Source of the DNA: Flavobacteriaceae bacterium
GTDB taxonomy: Bacteria; Bacteroidota; Bacteroidia; Flavobacteriales; Flavobacteriaceae
Direction: 5' to 3'
Assembly (NCBI GenBank): GCA_014238425.1
Contig: JABABD010000017.1
Location: 24,908-88,907 of the forward strand
Length of the DNA: 64,000 nucleotides
Positions 28,806 through 37,031 of this stretch are shown piece after piece. Each line of letters begins with the position of its first letter. Positions within the stretch are counted from its first letter, which is position 1. Position numbers and translations under genes: made by a program. The notes below the pieces were generated by a model. It was not told the DNA's origin. It worked only from the letters and a program-made list of their open reading frames with translations, and made no database searches.

Positions 28806-30755
28806 ATGAAATACTTTTTTCACATTATTTTCTTCTTTTTTTCAGTTGTGATATTGGCGCAACAGACAGATGTTGTTGATTTTAAGACTGCTAAAGCTCA
28901 TGTTCGACTTTCTGTCGATGGAGAAGTAAGTGGAAAAGTGATTTATTCATTTGATGTCTTAAAAGATGTTGATTCAATTTATTTGGATGCTAAGAATTTC
29001 ACACATGCAGCAGGTTTTATCGATGGTAAAGATGGTGGAGGGGATATTGAAGGTGGTGAAAAACACATTATTATAAAAGAAAAGCTAAAGGGAGGTACAT
29101 CTCACACTTTAGTAGTAAGTTGGCTTACATATCCCAAAAAGGCTATGTATTTTTTGAAAAAAGATGGAGTTCCACAAATTTGGACACAAGGACAAGGAAA
29201 ATACACTAGTAATTGGTTGCCTAGTATTGACGATATGAACGATAAAATTGAATTTGACCTAACAGTTACTTTTGATAAGGATTATGAAGTCATTGCTAAT
29301 GGTAAGTTAATTAATAAAGAGATTGGTAAGAAAACCACTCGTTGGCATTACGACATGCAAAAGCCCATGAGTAGTTATCTAGTGGCTTTGGTAGTGGGAA
29401 AATACAATAAGAAAATAGAATATTCAAAAAGCGGGGTTCCTTTGGAAATGCACTACTACCCTGAGGATTCTGTTAAGTTCGAACCTACGTATCGTTATGC
29501 AAAACGGATGTTTGATTTTCTTGAAGAGGAAATAGGTGTTCCGTATCCTTGGCAGAATTACAAGCAAGTACCAGTACATGATTTTTTGTACGCAGGTATG
29601 GAAAACACAAGTCTTACCATATTTGCAGACACCTTTGTAACAGATTCTATCGGTTTTGTTGATAAGAACTATGTTAATGTGAACGCACATGAATTGGCAC
29701 ATCAATGGTTTGGCGATTTGGTTACCGAAACATCAGGTACACATCATTGGTTACATGAAGGGTTTGCAACTTACTATGCATTATTAGCGGAAAAAGAAGT
29801 GTTTGGTGAAGATTATTACTATTGGAAGCTTTATGAATACGCCCAGCAACTTTTAGATCAGGATGAAGCTGGTGGAAGTACATCTTTGCTAAACCCAAAA
29901 TCTAGTAGCTTGACGTTTTATCAAAAGGGAGCTTGGGTGTTGCATATGCTTCGAGAACGAGTAGGAGATGAGGCTTTTAGGTTAGCTGTAAAAAATTATT
30001 TAACAAAATATCAATTCAAGAATGTGGAAACTAAAGATTTCATGTCAGAAGTTGCAGAGGCAAGTGGTGAGGATTTAGAGGTGTTTAAGAGGGCTTGGTT
30101 GATTTCGGAAAAACTTCCTTACGAAGATATGGAGGAGTATCTTTATTTAGTTTCTACAATGATGAAAGGCTATTTTCCGATAGACTGTGAGGTTAAGAGT
30201 GAATGCGATCCTATTTTTGAGGGAAGTCATGAGCAACATAAAATAAAAGCGATTGAATTATTGGGGAATGATATTCCTGAAAAAGCATTTCAATCAAACA
30301 ACATAAAAGTCCGCCAAGCCATTGCTCAAAGTTTATCAGAAATTCCAAAAGAGTTAAAAGAAAATTATGAAACACTACTAAACGATAAATCCTATGCAAC
30401 CATTGAAGCTGCTTTGTATCATTTGTGGTCTAATTTTCCGGAGAATAGGATTAAGTATTTAAACCAGACTAAAGATGTTATTGGGTTTAGTGATAAAAAC
30501 GTTCGTTTATTATGGCTGACCCTAAGTTTAGTAACGCCAGAATATCGTCCTGATGGCAAAAAAGAAATGTATCAGGAGCTGCTGGAGTATTCCTCTAGCG
30601 TTTACGGTTATAGCATACGTGAACAGGCATTTACTTATCTAAATAGCATTAATGCCTGTAATGATGTCTGCAAAGAGAATTTAAAAGAGGCGACTCAACA
30701 TCATAATTGGCGATTACAAAAGCTGGCAAAGTCTTTTTTAAACAAAAATCAATAG
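28806..30755 (+). CDS. M1 family metallopeptidase (aminopeptidase)
   Basis: This 649-residue protein has a signal sequence and the gluzincin zinc motif HELAH (H295, E296, H299) with the third ligand E318 in WLHEGFAT. The exopeptidase motif is GMEN (in YAGMENTSL). The N-terminal beta domain covers about 25-210 and a helical HEAT-like C-terminal domain about 460-649. It removes N-terminal residues from peptides, probably in the periplasm. It is followed after 9 bases by the patatin gene, so these are likely co-transcribed. Confidence 0.93.
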   Translation: MKYFFHIIFFFFSVVILAQQTDVVDFKTAKAHVRLSVDGEVSGKVIYSFDVLKDVDSIYLDAKNFTHAAGFIDGKDGGGDIEGGEKHIIIKEKLKGGTSHTLVVSWLTYPKKAMYFLKKDGVPQIWTQGQGKYTSNWLPSIDDMNDKIEFDLTVTFDKDYEVIANGKLINKEIGKKTTRWHYDMQKPMSSYLVALVVGKYNKKIEYSKSGVPLEMHYYPEDSVKFEPTYRYAKRMFDFLEEEIGVPYPWQNYKQVPVHDFLYAGMENTSLTIFADTFVTDSIGFVDKNYVNVNAHELAHQWFGDLVTETSGTHHWLHEGFATYYALLAEKEVFGEDYYYWKLYEYAQQLLDQDEAGGSTSLLNPKSSSLTFYQKGAWVLHMLRERVGDEAFRLAVKNYLTKYQFKNVETKDFMSEVAEASGEDLEVFKRAWLISEKLPYEDMEEYLYLVSTMMKGYFPIDCEVKSECDPIFEGSHEQHKIKAIELLGNDIPEKAFQSNNIKVRQAIAQSLSEIPKELKENYETLLNDKSYATIEAALYHLWSNFPENRIKYLNQTKDVIGFSDKNVRLLWLTLSLVTPEYRPDGKKEMYQELLEYSSSVYGYSIREQAFTYLNSINACNDVCKENLKEATQHHNWRLQKLAKSFLNKNQ

Positions 30756-30764
30756 ATTTGCCGC

Positions 30765-31682
30765 ATGAAAGCTTTGGTTATATCTGGTGGTGGTAGTAAA
30801 GGTGCATTTGCAGGCGGTGTAGCGCAATATCTAATAGAAGGTGAGGGTAAAGATTACGACATGTTCCTCGGTACCTCTACGGGTAGTTTGTTGATTCCTC
30901 ACTTAGCGGCAAACGATATTGGGAAACTGTATGATGTCTTCACGAATGTAAATCAACACACCATTTTTAGTGTCAACCCTTTTAATGTTAGAAAAAAAGG
31001 AGATCGTGAATTTGTATCGATAAACTTTGCAAATACGTTATTGCAGTTTATAAAACGAAAACGGACCTTTGGAGAAAGCAATGCTTTACGACGTAATATC
31101 AAGCGTAATTTTACAGTTGAAGAATTTCAAAAGGTGAAGGCAACCAAGGATGACGTGGTAGTTACTGTTGCTAATTTATCAAAGAACAGAGTAGAGTATA
31201 AGTCCATTAAAGAATGCGATTATGATGAGTTTTGTGATTGGATATGGATTTCGTGCAATTATATACCGTTTATGTCTCTAGCGACTAGAAACGGTCATGA
31301 ATATGCAGATGGCGGTTTGAGTTCAGTGGTGCCTATACGCGAAGCTATTTTACGTGGAGCAACCGAGGTGGATGCAATTATTCTAGAAAGTGAGAACATG
31401 GATTATAATAAAATACTTGGAAAGAACCCTTTTTCTTTGATGATAAATTTATTCGGGCATTTGCTGGATCAAGTAGAGCGTGGTGATATTATTATGGGTA
31501 AACAAGCGGCAATAAATAAAGGCGTGAAACTTAATCTATACTATACGCCTACAAAGCTCACCGAAAATTCACTGATCTTTAATAAAAAGCTTATGGTGAA
31601 GTGGTGGCAACAAGGGTATGATTATGCTGAATGGCGATTCCATGAATTTAAGGCTAACGAATTGAGAGATGACCTTATTTAA
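30765..31682 (+). CDS. Patatin-like phospholipase
   Basis: This 305-residue protein has the oxyanion loop GGGSKG (8-13), nucleophile Ser38 in GTSTG, and a DGG motif carrying the catalytic Asp (YADGGLSSVVP near 181). There is no signal peptide, so a cytoplasmic or inner-membrane-facing acyl hydrolase is expected. It is co-directional with the M1 peptidase gene. The substrate is not predictable. Confidence 0.87.
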   Translation: MKALVISGGGSKGAFAGGVAQYLIEGEGKDYDMFLGTSTGSLLIPHLAANDIGKLYDVFTNVNQHTIFSVNPFNVRKKGDREFVSINFANTLLQFIKRKRTFGESNALRRNIKRNFTVEEFQKVKATKDDVVVTVANLSKNRVEYKSIKECDYDEFCDWIWISCNYIPFMSLATRNGHEYADGGLSSVVPIREAILRGATEVDAIILESENMDYNKILGKNPFSLMINLFGHLLDQVERGDIIMGKQAAINKGVKLNLYYTPTKLTENSLIFNKKLMVKWWQQGYDYAEWRFHEFKANELRDDLI

Positions 31683-31722
31683 GTTTTTAATAAAAGGGCG
31701 TTCAGCTTCCAATACGCCTAAT

Positions 31723-32244
31723 CTACCACATTTCTCCAACTTCTTTCTTGATGTAAGAAAGTGCAGCGCTGCTAGGTGATTGTCTTTCCATCATCTCTGT
31801 TAATACCACTTCACGTAGTTTGTTTGCGGTGTTTGTTTTCTCTAATAGACTCGCTTTTCTAATGAGTTGAATAGTAGCATTTTTGGCTGCAGTGATAACG
31901 TTCCAGCATTCATCTGAGATATAGATCTGTTGGGATAAATTATGCTCAAATTCTTGTTCAATACTCGCTACAAGTAAAGCTTCATAATCTTCTTTACTTG
32001 AAGAGGTTGGAGCCACTCGTATTAGTAATTTAGATGGTGTAATTCGTTCTAAGAAAAGGGCCATGCGTTCATACGCTTGTAAACGCAAAGGCATTGCTGT
32101 TACCTGCATGTCCTTATGTAATAAAAAGCGTCTACGGCCATCTTCGTTTTTTGTGTGTTCTTTGAAAAAATAATAAGCCACCAAACCAGTGATTATTGCC
32201 GGTAAGGTATAGAGTACAAGTTCGAGTATTTTAGATCCGTCCAT
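31723..32244 (-). CDS. Conserved membrane-anchored protein of unknown function
   Basis: This 173-residue protein has one N-terminal transmembrane segment (LELVLYTLPAIITGLVAYYF, about 6-25) followed by a charged helical domain with conserved-looking PLRLQAYERMALFLERI near 53. It resembles an uncharacterised flavobacterial family seen in many genomes. It is 17 bases downstream of the glutamate-synthase-like gene on the same strand, and the two probably share a transcript. Confidence 0.65.
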   Translation of the reverse strand: MDGSKILELVLYTLPAIITGLVAYYFFKEHTKNEDGRRRFLLHKDMQVTAMPLRLQAYERMALFLERITPSKLLIRVAPTSSSKEDYEALLVASIEQEFEHNLSQQIYISDECWNVITAAKNATIQLIRKASLLEKTNTANKLREVVLTEMMERQSPSSAALSYIKKEVGEMW

Positions 32245-32261
32245 GAGTTAGGTGTTTGAGG

Positions 32262-33821
32262 TTAATGATCTTTACAGCCTCCCAAATATATACAATCTTT
32301 TAGATTTTGCATACTCTTGAATGGGACTGGTGTTTTTTCGTATTGATAAGTTGTTCTTAATTCTTTGGATAAATTATGGTCATCAACATTCACTTCAATA
32401 TCATCCATCGTAAATTGACAAGGGTGTTCGTAGCCAGCTGCGTGAGTAATTTCAACAAATTCTTTTCTGAACGTTTTAAAATATTGAGCCAATCGCGCTG
32501 ATTTTAAAGTTGGGTCAATGCCATTTTGCAACCATTTGTTTTGCGTCGCAACACCACTCGGACAATGATTAGTATGGCAAACTTGTGCCTGAATACAGCC
32601 TATGCTCATCATCGCTTCACGTGCCACGTTAATGCAATCAGCACCCATGGCAAATGCCATGGCGGCTTTCGCTGGAAAGCCCAGTTTGCCACTGCCAATA
32701 AAAACGATGCGTTCAGAAATCCCTTTATCTTTGAATAATTTATATAAATCACCAAATCCATATACCCAAGGCAAGGACACATGATCCGCAAAACTAGGCG
32801 GCGCAGCACCTGTTCCGCCTTCACCGCCATCAACTGTAATGAAATCAGGACCTTTTCCCGTAGCTTTCATAATATCAGCAAGCTCTTCCCATTGTTCTAA
32901 TTTACCAATGGCAGCTTTGATACCTACTGGTAATCCTGTTTTTTCGGCGATAGCTTCAACAAAATCAACTAGTTCAGGTACATTAGAAAATGCTTTATGG
33001 TTTGGAGGAGACAATACATCTTTACCAATTTCAACACCTCTTATTTCTGCTATCTCTTTTGTAATTTTTGCTCCTGGCAATACACCACCTTTCCCAGGTT
33101 TGGCACCTTGAGAGAGTTTTACCTCAATGGCTCGAATAAAAGGGTTGTCCTCAACAAGCTTTACCATTTTCTCCATTGAGAAGCCACCACCCTTTGCGCG
33201 AACACCAAAATATCCTGTTCCGAAATGAAAAACCACATCACCACCATGACTATGGTAAGGTGACAATCCACCTTCACCCGTATTATGATAGGCATCTGCC
33301 ATTTTCACACCTTTATTAAGTGATTCCACCGCTTTGGCTGATAAAGACCCGAAACTCATTGCGGACACATTGATAACAGATGCTGGACGGTATGGCTTCT
33401 TGCGTTTATTGAATTCTCCCATAACCTTAGCACATGGCAAAAAAGTTTTATCAATACTATTGGGATGATTTTCTTCAACCTGATAGGGCATCATCGCATT
33501 ATTAACAAACATATGTTGGTGTGCATAGATATCGCGATCAGTACCAAAGCCTTCGTAGTTGTTCTCCTTTTTGGCAGAAGCATAAATCCAACTACGTTCA
33601 ATGCGATTGAAAGGTAATTCTTCTCTATTGTTTGCAACAAAATATTGACGTATTTCTGGACCAATGCTCTCGAACCAATAGCGTAAATGCCCAATAACTG
33701 GGAAATTATGACTAATGGTGTGTTTGCGTTGTAGAATATCTCGAAGTGCAACTATAGCAAGCACAATGATAATCCAAAGCCACCAGGAAATATCAGATAA
33801 AAAACTTAAAATTGAATCCAT
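32262..33821 (-). CDS. FMN-binding glutamate synthase family protein
   Basis: This 519-residue protein has an N-terminal transmembrane helix (about 12-27), then the FMN-binding TIM barrel of the GltS family: SMSFGSLSAKAVESLNKG, GGLSPYH, EVKLSQGAKPGKGG, DGGEGGTGAAP. Cysteines C409, C415 and C420 in CIQAQVCHTNHCPSG have the C-x5-C-x4-C spacing that binds the 3Fe-4S cluster in glutamate synthase. There is no amidotransferase domain and no GltD neighbour, so it is not a standard GOGAT. Such stand-alone proteins have no agreed substrate. It lies one base downstream of the M20 pair. Confidence 0.88.
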   Translation of the reverse strand: MDSILSFLSDISWWLWIIIVLAIVALRDILQRKHTISHNFPVIGHLRYWFESIGPEIRQYFVANNREELPFNRIERSWIYASAKKENNYEGFGTDRDIYAHQHMFVNNAMMPYQVEENHPNSIDKTFLPCAKVMGEFNKRKKPYRPASVINVSAMSFGSLSAKAVESLNKGVKMADAYHNTGEGGLSPYHSHGGDVVFHFGTGYFGVRAKGGGFSMEKMVKLVEDNPFIRAIEVKLSQGAKPGKGGVLPGAKITKEIAEIRGVEIGKDVLSPPNHKAFSNVPELVDFVEAIAEKTGLPVGIKAAIGKLEQWEELADIMKATGKGPDFITVDGGEGGTGAAPPSFADHVSLPWVYGFGDLYKLFKDKGISERIVFIGSGKLGFPAKAAMAFAMGADCINVAREAMMSIGCIQAQVCHTNHCPSGVATQNKWLQNGIDPTLKSARLAQYFKTFRKEFVEITHAAGYEHPCQFTMDDIEVNVDDHNLSKELRTTYQYEKTPVPFKSMQNLKDCIYLGGCKDH

Positions 33822-33822
33822 T

Positions 33823-35106
33823 TTATTTTCCTAAATAATCAAATGTCAATTGAACAAATGTTTCAACCCCTAATAATAGGCCACTTTCATCTATATAAAA
33901 GTCTGGTGTGTGGTGTGCACTAATCGTTACACCCTCTGGGGTCACTTTCGGTTTACCGCCTAAGAAAAAATACAATCCTGGCACTTCTTTTTGGAAGAAT
34001 GAAAAATCTTCTGCGCCTGTAATCGCTTTTATGATGTGTACATTCTCCTTGCCGGCAGCAGCTTCTAACGAAGGAACCATTTGTGCGGTAAGCGCAGGAT
34101 CATTATAAGTGATTGGGTAACCAGGGTCAATATCAATAGTAGCTTCTGCTCTGTATGCTTTAGCAATAGCTGGCACCATTTCTTTCATACGTTTATGGAT
34201 TTGCGTTTGCATATCGACATCTAGAGTTCTTAAGGTTCCGATAATTTGCGCCTTTTCTGGAATGATATTACTGCGTACGCCACTTGTTATTTTTCCAATA
34301 GAAAGTACTACCGCCTCTTGAGTTAAAGGCATTTCACGACTGACCAATGTTTGGAGTCCGTCAATGATTTTGACACTCGCCATAATGGGATCAACACTTG
34401 CCCAAGGAGTTGAGCCATGACTTTGCTTTCCTGACACATTGATCTCAAAACTATTGACAGCAGCCATGATACCACCAGATTTGTAGGTGATGGTACCAAC
34501 GGGTTGTCCAGCACCAATATGCAATCCGAAAATCGCGTCCACATCTGGATTTTTCAATACCCCTTCTTCGACCATCAATTTAGCGCCACCTTGTTCTCCT
34601 GGAGGTGCCCCTTCTTCTGCTGGTTGAAAGATGAACTTTACCGTGCCATTTATTTTGTCTTTGTTCTTTGATAGAATTTCTGCTACGCCCATCAATATGG
34701 CAATGTGCGTATCATGTCCGCAAGCGTGCATCACACCAACTTCAGTGTCTCTAAAGGTACTTTTCACGATAGATTTAAAAGGAACAGGAGTTCTTTCAGT
34801 TACCGGAAGTCCATCAATATCTGCTCGTAAAGCTAGTACTTTTCCTGGCTTATTGCCTTTTAATATACCTACAACACCAGTATGAGCAATACCAGTTTGC
34901 ACTTCCATACCTAAGGATTTTAGATGTTTGGCGATTTTTTCAGCTGTCTTGAATTCTCTATTAGATAATTCAGGATTCTGATGAAAGTCTCGTCGCCATT
35001 CAATGACTTTACTTTCTATATTTTTAATGTCTTTGTCAAGTCCATGTTGAGAGAATCCAACAGATGTTGTTAATACGGTTAAGGCAAATAATAATATGTT
35101 TTTCAT
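33823..35106 (-). CDS. M20D family amidohydrolase, copy 1
   Basis: This 427-residue protein has a signal peptide (VGFSQ). It is a typical M20D amidohydrolase (IAA-amino-acid/hippurate hydrolase type) with metal-ligand blocks HACGHDTHI, EEGAPPGEQGGAKLM (Glu pair), GLHIGAGQPVGTI and a C-terminal GAEDFSFF and SAHHTPDF. It hydrolyses N-acyl amino acids, probably in the periplasm. It is a tandem duplicate of the next upstream gene (about two-thirds identical by eye), separated by 9 bases. Confidence 0.92.
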   Translation of the reverse strand: MKNILLFALTVLTTSVGFSQHGLDKDIKNIESKVIEWRRDFHQNPELSNREFKTAEKIAKHLKSLGMEVQTGIAHTGVVGILKGNKPGKVLALRADIDGLPVTERTPVPFKSIVKSTFRDTEVGVMHACGHDTHIAILMGVAEILSKNKDKINGTVKFIFQPAEEGAPPGEQGGAKLMVEEGVLKNPDVDAIFGLHIGAGQPVGTITYKSGGIMAAVNSFEINVSGKQSHGSTPWASVDPIMASVKIIDGLQTLVSREMPLTQEAVVLSIGKITSGVRSNIIPEKAQIIGTLRTLDVDMQTQIHKRMKEMVPAIAKAYRAEATIDIDPGYPITYNDPALTAQMVPSLEAAAGKENVHIIKAITGAEDFSFFQKEVPGLYFFLGGKPKVTPEGVTISAHHTPDFYIDESGLLLGVETFVQLTFDYLGK

Positions 35107-35115
35107 GTTTATGTT

Positions 35116-36387
35116 TTAGTTATTTAAATAATCTAGACTCATTTCTGTTAATGTCTTTACCCCAAGTAGCAATCCACTATCATCAATTTTAAAATCTGGT
35201 GTGTGATGAGGAAATGCTTTAGTATTACCAGGCGTCATACCTCCTAAAAAGAAGTAGAAGCCAGGAACTGTTTCTTGGTAATAGGAGAAGTCCTCGCCAC
35301 CAGTAGTCGCTTTCACCAATTGTACATTAGCGTCTCCAGCGACTTTTTTAATAGATGGAAGCATTTGTTGTACTAATTCTGGGTCGTTATAGGTGATATT
35401 AGTAAAACTTTCAAAATCAATTGTGGCTTCGCCTCCATATGCTTTCGCTATTGTTGAAGCCATTTCTTTCATCCTACGAATGATTAATTCTCTCATATCT
35501 GAATCTAGTGTTCTCACTGTACCAATCATTTCGGCGCTTTCGGGAATAATATTAAAACGCACACCACTAGTAATCTTTCCAACGGTTATAACAGCAGCCT
35601 CATCAATTAGCTTAGATTCTCTACTTATAATACTTTGAAAGCCGTCTATGATCTTGGATGAAATATAGATTGGATCTACACCAGACCAGGGTTGCGACCC
35701 GTGCGTTTGCTTGCCTTTTACTTTAATAACAAAACGCTCTACGGCCGCCATAATACCACCTTCTTTGTATTTTATAACACCTACTTCGGTACCTGAATTG
35801 ATGTGCAATCCGAAAATGGCATCTACCTTAGGGTTTTCCAAAACACCTTCTTTAATCATTAATTTTGCACCACCTTCTTCTCCTGGTGGAGGTCCTTCTT
35901 CAGCTGGTTGAAAAATGAATTTTATGGTGCCATTTATCTTATCCTTGTTTTTGGATAGTACTTCTGCAACTCCCATTAGTATTGCAGTATGAGTGTCATG
36001 ACCACAAGCGTGCATTACACCTACCTTTTCACCGATAAATGTTGACTTTGCGTTAGATTTATATGCTAGATCATTTCGCTCGGTTACCGGCAATGCATCA
36101 ATATCTGCACGTAACGCCAATACTTTACCAGATTTAGTTCCTTCGAGAATACCTACCACGCCGGTATGAGCCACACCTGTTTGTACTTCTATTCCTAGCG
36201 ATTTTAAATGTTTTGCAATTTTCTCGGCAGTCTTGAACTCCCTATTAGAGAGTTCAGGATTCTGATGAAAATGACGACGCCATTCAATTACCTTGGATTC
36301 AATTTGTTGAAAATCCTTATCAAGGCTCATTTGAGAGAACCCTGCATATGTAGTTAAGATTGTTAGGACTAATAATAGTTTTTTCAT
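35116..36387 (-). CDS. M20D family amidohydrolase, copy 2
   Basis: This 423-residue protein has a signal peptide (YAGFSQ). It has the same metal and catalytic blocks as its neighbour (HACGHDTHT, EEGPPPGEEGGAKLM, GLHINSGTEVGVI, GGEDFSYY, PHHTPDFK). Differences lie mostly in the lid and substrate pocket (for example FESFTNITYNDPE versus IDPGYPITYNDPA), so the two may differ in acyl-amino-acid specificity. It is probably the second gene of the minus-strand operon headed by the DsrE gene. Confidence 0.92.
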   Translation of the reverse strand: MKKLLLVLTILTTYAGFSQMSLDKDFQQIESKVIEWRRHFHQNPELSNREFKTAEKIAKHLKSLGIEVQTGVAHTGVVGILEGTKSGKVLALRADIDALPVTERNDLAYKSNAKSTFIGEKVGVMHACGHDTHTAILMGVAEVLSKNKDKINGTIKFIFQPAEEGPPPGEEGGAKLMIKEGVLENPKVDAIFGLHINSGTEVGVIKYKEGGIMAAVERFVIKVKGKQTHGSQPWSGVDPIYISSKIIDGFQSIISRESKLIDEAAVITVGKITSGVRFNIIPESAEMIGTVRTLDSDMRELIIRRMKEMASTIAKAYGGEATIDFESFTNITYNDPELVQQMLPSIKKVAGDANVQLVKATTGGEDFSYYQETVPGFYFFLGGMTPGNTKAFPHHTPDFKIDDSGLLLGVKTLTEMSLDYLNN

Positions 36388-36401
36388 TTTTATAATAAGT
36401 G

Positions 36402-36944
36402 TTAGAATTTTATAAAACGGTAGCCTTGATTCTGATATTGTAACAAGGCTGTCATGGCAGATAGCGCCATTTTAACATTGGGATTAATGGTTTCTTTTGT
36501 CATACCTCTGTATGAAGCTGTCTGGCCGCAAATAATAATATCGACACCAGCTTCAGATAAAGCATTAATCAGAGGTAGGTTTGGATTGTCTACTCCAAAT
36601 TTTTCTTTGTAGGTGTCGTTGTCTAGAGCATCTTGCCAAGCACTGCCATGAATGGTCATGGCGACTTTTAATTGTTCTGGTTTCATACCTGCGTCCGCAT
36701 GCATATTTAAGAAGCGAGCTGCAGTTTCAATGTATTTGTTTCTCATGGATTTATCTTCAGAAGATTGGGATATATCAAAGATGACTTTTAATTCTGCTGA
36801 GGTATCTGTTTTAATATCTGGGTTGTTGACTGAGAATGTTTGTCCGAAATCCTTGATAATTTTTCCTTCAACTCTATTTTTTTGCGCAATCAATTGAAGA
36901 GAAATGCTCAAAGCCAATAAAAATACTGAAAATGATTTATGCAT
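36402..36944 (-). CDS. Secreted DsrE family protein
   Basis: This 180-residue protein has a signal peptide (LQLIAQ). The fold pattern matches DsrE/DsrF-like proteins: LKVIFDISQSSEDKSMRNKY, a helix, LKVAMTIHGSAWQDAL, ALSEAGVDIIICGQTA and a C-terminal helix with YQNQGYRFIKF. The Cys in ICGQ occupies the position of the conserved DsrE cysteine. The function is unknown. It is the first gene of a run with the two M20D hydrolases (14 and 9 bases apart). Confidence 0.8.
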   Translation of the reverse strand: MHKSFSVFLLALSISLQLIAQKNRVEGKIIKDFGQTFSVNNPDIKTDTSAELKVIFDISQSSEDKSMRNKYIETAARFLNMHADAGMKPEQLKVAMTIHGSAWQDALDNDTYKEKFGVDNPNLPLINALSEAGVDIIICGQTASYRGMTKETINPNVKMALSAMTALLQYQNQGYRFIKF

Positions 36945-36971
36945 AAAATAGAATTGTTTGCTAAAGATATT

Positions 36972-37009
36972 TAAAAAAAGAAAACCATCCTTAATTATTT
37001 AAAGATGGT
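36972..37009 (-). terminator. Intrinsic terminator of the 1147-residue protein gene
   Basis: A 9-base-pair stem with one mismatch (36984-36992 with 37001-37009) is followed, on the minus strand, by a T-rich run. It lies just past the stop at 37032. Confidence 0.7.
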
Positions 37010-37031
37010 CAAACAAAATATAGTATTCAGT

